DNA of 35,396 bases from Oscillospiraceae bacterium. GTDB taxonomy: Bacteria > Bacillota > Clostridia > Oscillospirales > Oscillospiraceae. The position numbers were made by a program, and so were the translations under genes. The stretch lies in NCBI GenBank assembly GCA_902778275.1, contig CACYXE010000018.1:1-35396 (forward strand), given 5' to 3'. Positions within the stretch are counted from its first letter, which is position 1. Each line of letters opens with the position of its first letter. Under the pieces are notes generated by a model. That model made no database searches and had not been told where the DNA came from. It saw only the letters and a program-made list of their open reading frames with translations. Shown here in pieces: positions 33,247-35,396 of this stretch.

Positions 33247-33594
33247 TCAGATGATCGTATCGATGTATACGTCTACGCTCTTCACCGGCATGCCGGTGGC
33301 CTTGGACAGCTTGTAACTGACCTCATTCATGATGCTGCGGGCCACGGCGGAGATGTTCACGCCCTGATCCACGCCGATATGCAGGTCCAGAGAAATGCTG
33401 TCATCATCGTTGAAGCGCACCTCCACGCCCTTGGACATGGATTCCCGCCGCAGAAGCTGCAGGGGGCCGCCTTCCTTGCTGCGCCCGGCCATACCCTTCA
33501 CGCCAAAGCACTTGGTGGCCGCGTCGCCCGCCAGGTTGGTAAGCACCTCGTTGGTGATGCTGATCGTACCGTTTTCGTTTACAAGATTTACCAT
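33247..33594 (-). CDS. yloU: Asp23/Gls24 family protein (YloU-like)
   Basis: The product (115 residues) matches the Asp23/Gls24 family: GTISITNEVLTNLAGDAATK, CFGVKGMAG near residue 35, and DLHIGVDQGVNISAVARSIM. These proteins act at the membrane in cell envelope stress in some Gram-positives. GGAG lies before the ATG. It is followed after 48 bases by yloV, the standard order. It has its own promoter. Confidence 0.95.
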   Translation of the reverse strand: MVNLVNENGTISITNEVLTNLAGDAATKCFGVKGMAGRSKEGGPLQLLRRESMSKGVEVRFNDDDSISLDLHIGVDQGVNISAVARSIMNEVSYKLSKATGMPVKSVDVYIDTII

Positions 33595-33668
33595 AGATGA
33601 AAATCTCCTTTCCGTAGGATCGTCCTATGGCATCGATCTGCGCTGCAGGCATACAGACCGATTGTAAA

Positions 33669-33697
33669 ATTATATTACAAATAAAAGAAAAGCACAA
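33669..33697 (-). promoter_or_regulatory. promoter of yloU-yloV
   Basis: On the minus strand TTGTGC (33697-33692) and TATAAT (33674-33669) are 17 bases apart. Transcription would start near 33662, about 70 bases before yloU. Confidence 0.6.
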
Positions 33698-33822
33698 GGG
33701 AAATTTAACGGCTTTTTCCCTTGGTTTCCTGACTTTTCCAGTTTCCCGTCCCTCTGGAACGGCCTTTTCCCGTCATTTCGGTCAGATCGCAAAAAAATTC
33801 CCTTTTTTATGATTCTTGTCTG

Positions 33823-33851
33823 TTTACATCTTGCCAAAAGAATGTTAAACT
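33823..33851 (+). promoter_or_regulatory. promoter of nifJ
   Basis: TTTACA (33823-33828) and TAAACT (33846-33851) are 17 bases apart on the plus strand, about 100 bases before the gene. The rest of the 33595-33950 gap holds the yloU promoter and AT-rich sequence; nothing else was recognised. Confidence 0.55.
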
Positions 33852-33866
33852 TAAGCTGTCCAATAG

Positions 33867-35396
<1,530 letters not shown>

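Overview
The window looks like a piece of a Firmicutes chromosome, most likely a gut Clostridia of the Oscillospirales type. This is inferred from gene content: Gram-positive-style ribosome sites, the yloU/yloV pair, a YwlG-type protein, pyruvate:ferredoxin oxidoreductase, DUF3798 and DUF6672 proteins, and a Tn1549-like conjugative element. The chromosomal part is visibly GC-rich. The left 5.8 kb and a small cassette near 30-31.4 kb are clearly more AT-rich, which suggests horizontal acquisition. No rRNA, tRNA, transposase or CRISPR array is visible.

Region 1 (1-5.8 kb, all minus strand) is one end of an integrative conjugative element. In transcription order it has a Cys-rich small protein, a RepA_N-type replication initiator, ParB, a small acidic protein, a DpnD/PcfM-DUF3846 protein, a PcfB (DUF3801) protein, a VirD4/TraG coupling protein, and a Maff2-like peptide that ends early at the window edge. 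The element's promoter is followed at once by a terminator-like hairpin. The element abuts the 3' end of rpsI. A diverged second copy of the rpsI 3' end (5821-5865 against 6102-6146, 42 of 45 identical) marks an attachment site, and phased short repeats lie between the two copies.

Region 2 (6.0-13.8 kb, minus strand) is housekeeping: rplM-rpsI, an HD phosphohydrolase, lon preceded by a TetR-family regulator whose probable operator recurs at lon, and rpsO-pnp with structured leaders. Region 3 (13.8-25.8 kb, minus strand) holds two ABC importers. One is a poorly characterised set (DUF3798 lipoprotein, RbsA-like ATPase, two permeases, DUF6672 protein). The other is an oligopeptide-type oppBCDF-oppA operon.

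Region 4 (25.8-29.9 kb) has typA on the minus strand, diverging from a plus-strand operon of a YfbR-type nucleotidase, a DUF896 protein, an unrecognised P-loop protein and a YwlG/DUF436 protein. Region 5 (29.85-31.46 kb) is an AT-richer two-gene cassette, an XRE regulator divergent from a zinc-ribbon membrane protein with two DUF4352-like repeats. It is bounded by two identical 43-bp terminators. Region 6 (31.5-35.4 kb) has the yloU (Asp23)-yloV (FakA-like) pair on minus and the start of nifJ on plus, which runs off the right edge.

The most promising leads are the rpsI attachment site with its phased repeats, the leader attenuator of the element, the TetR-lon operator pair, the terminator-bracketed cassette, and the DUF3798/DUF6672 importer. 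All coordinates, motifs and repeats were read by eye; family names rest on recognition of sequence, with no database search.
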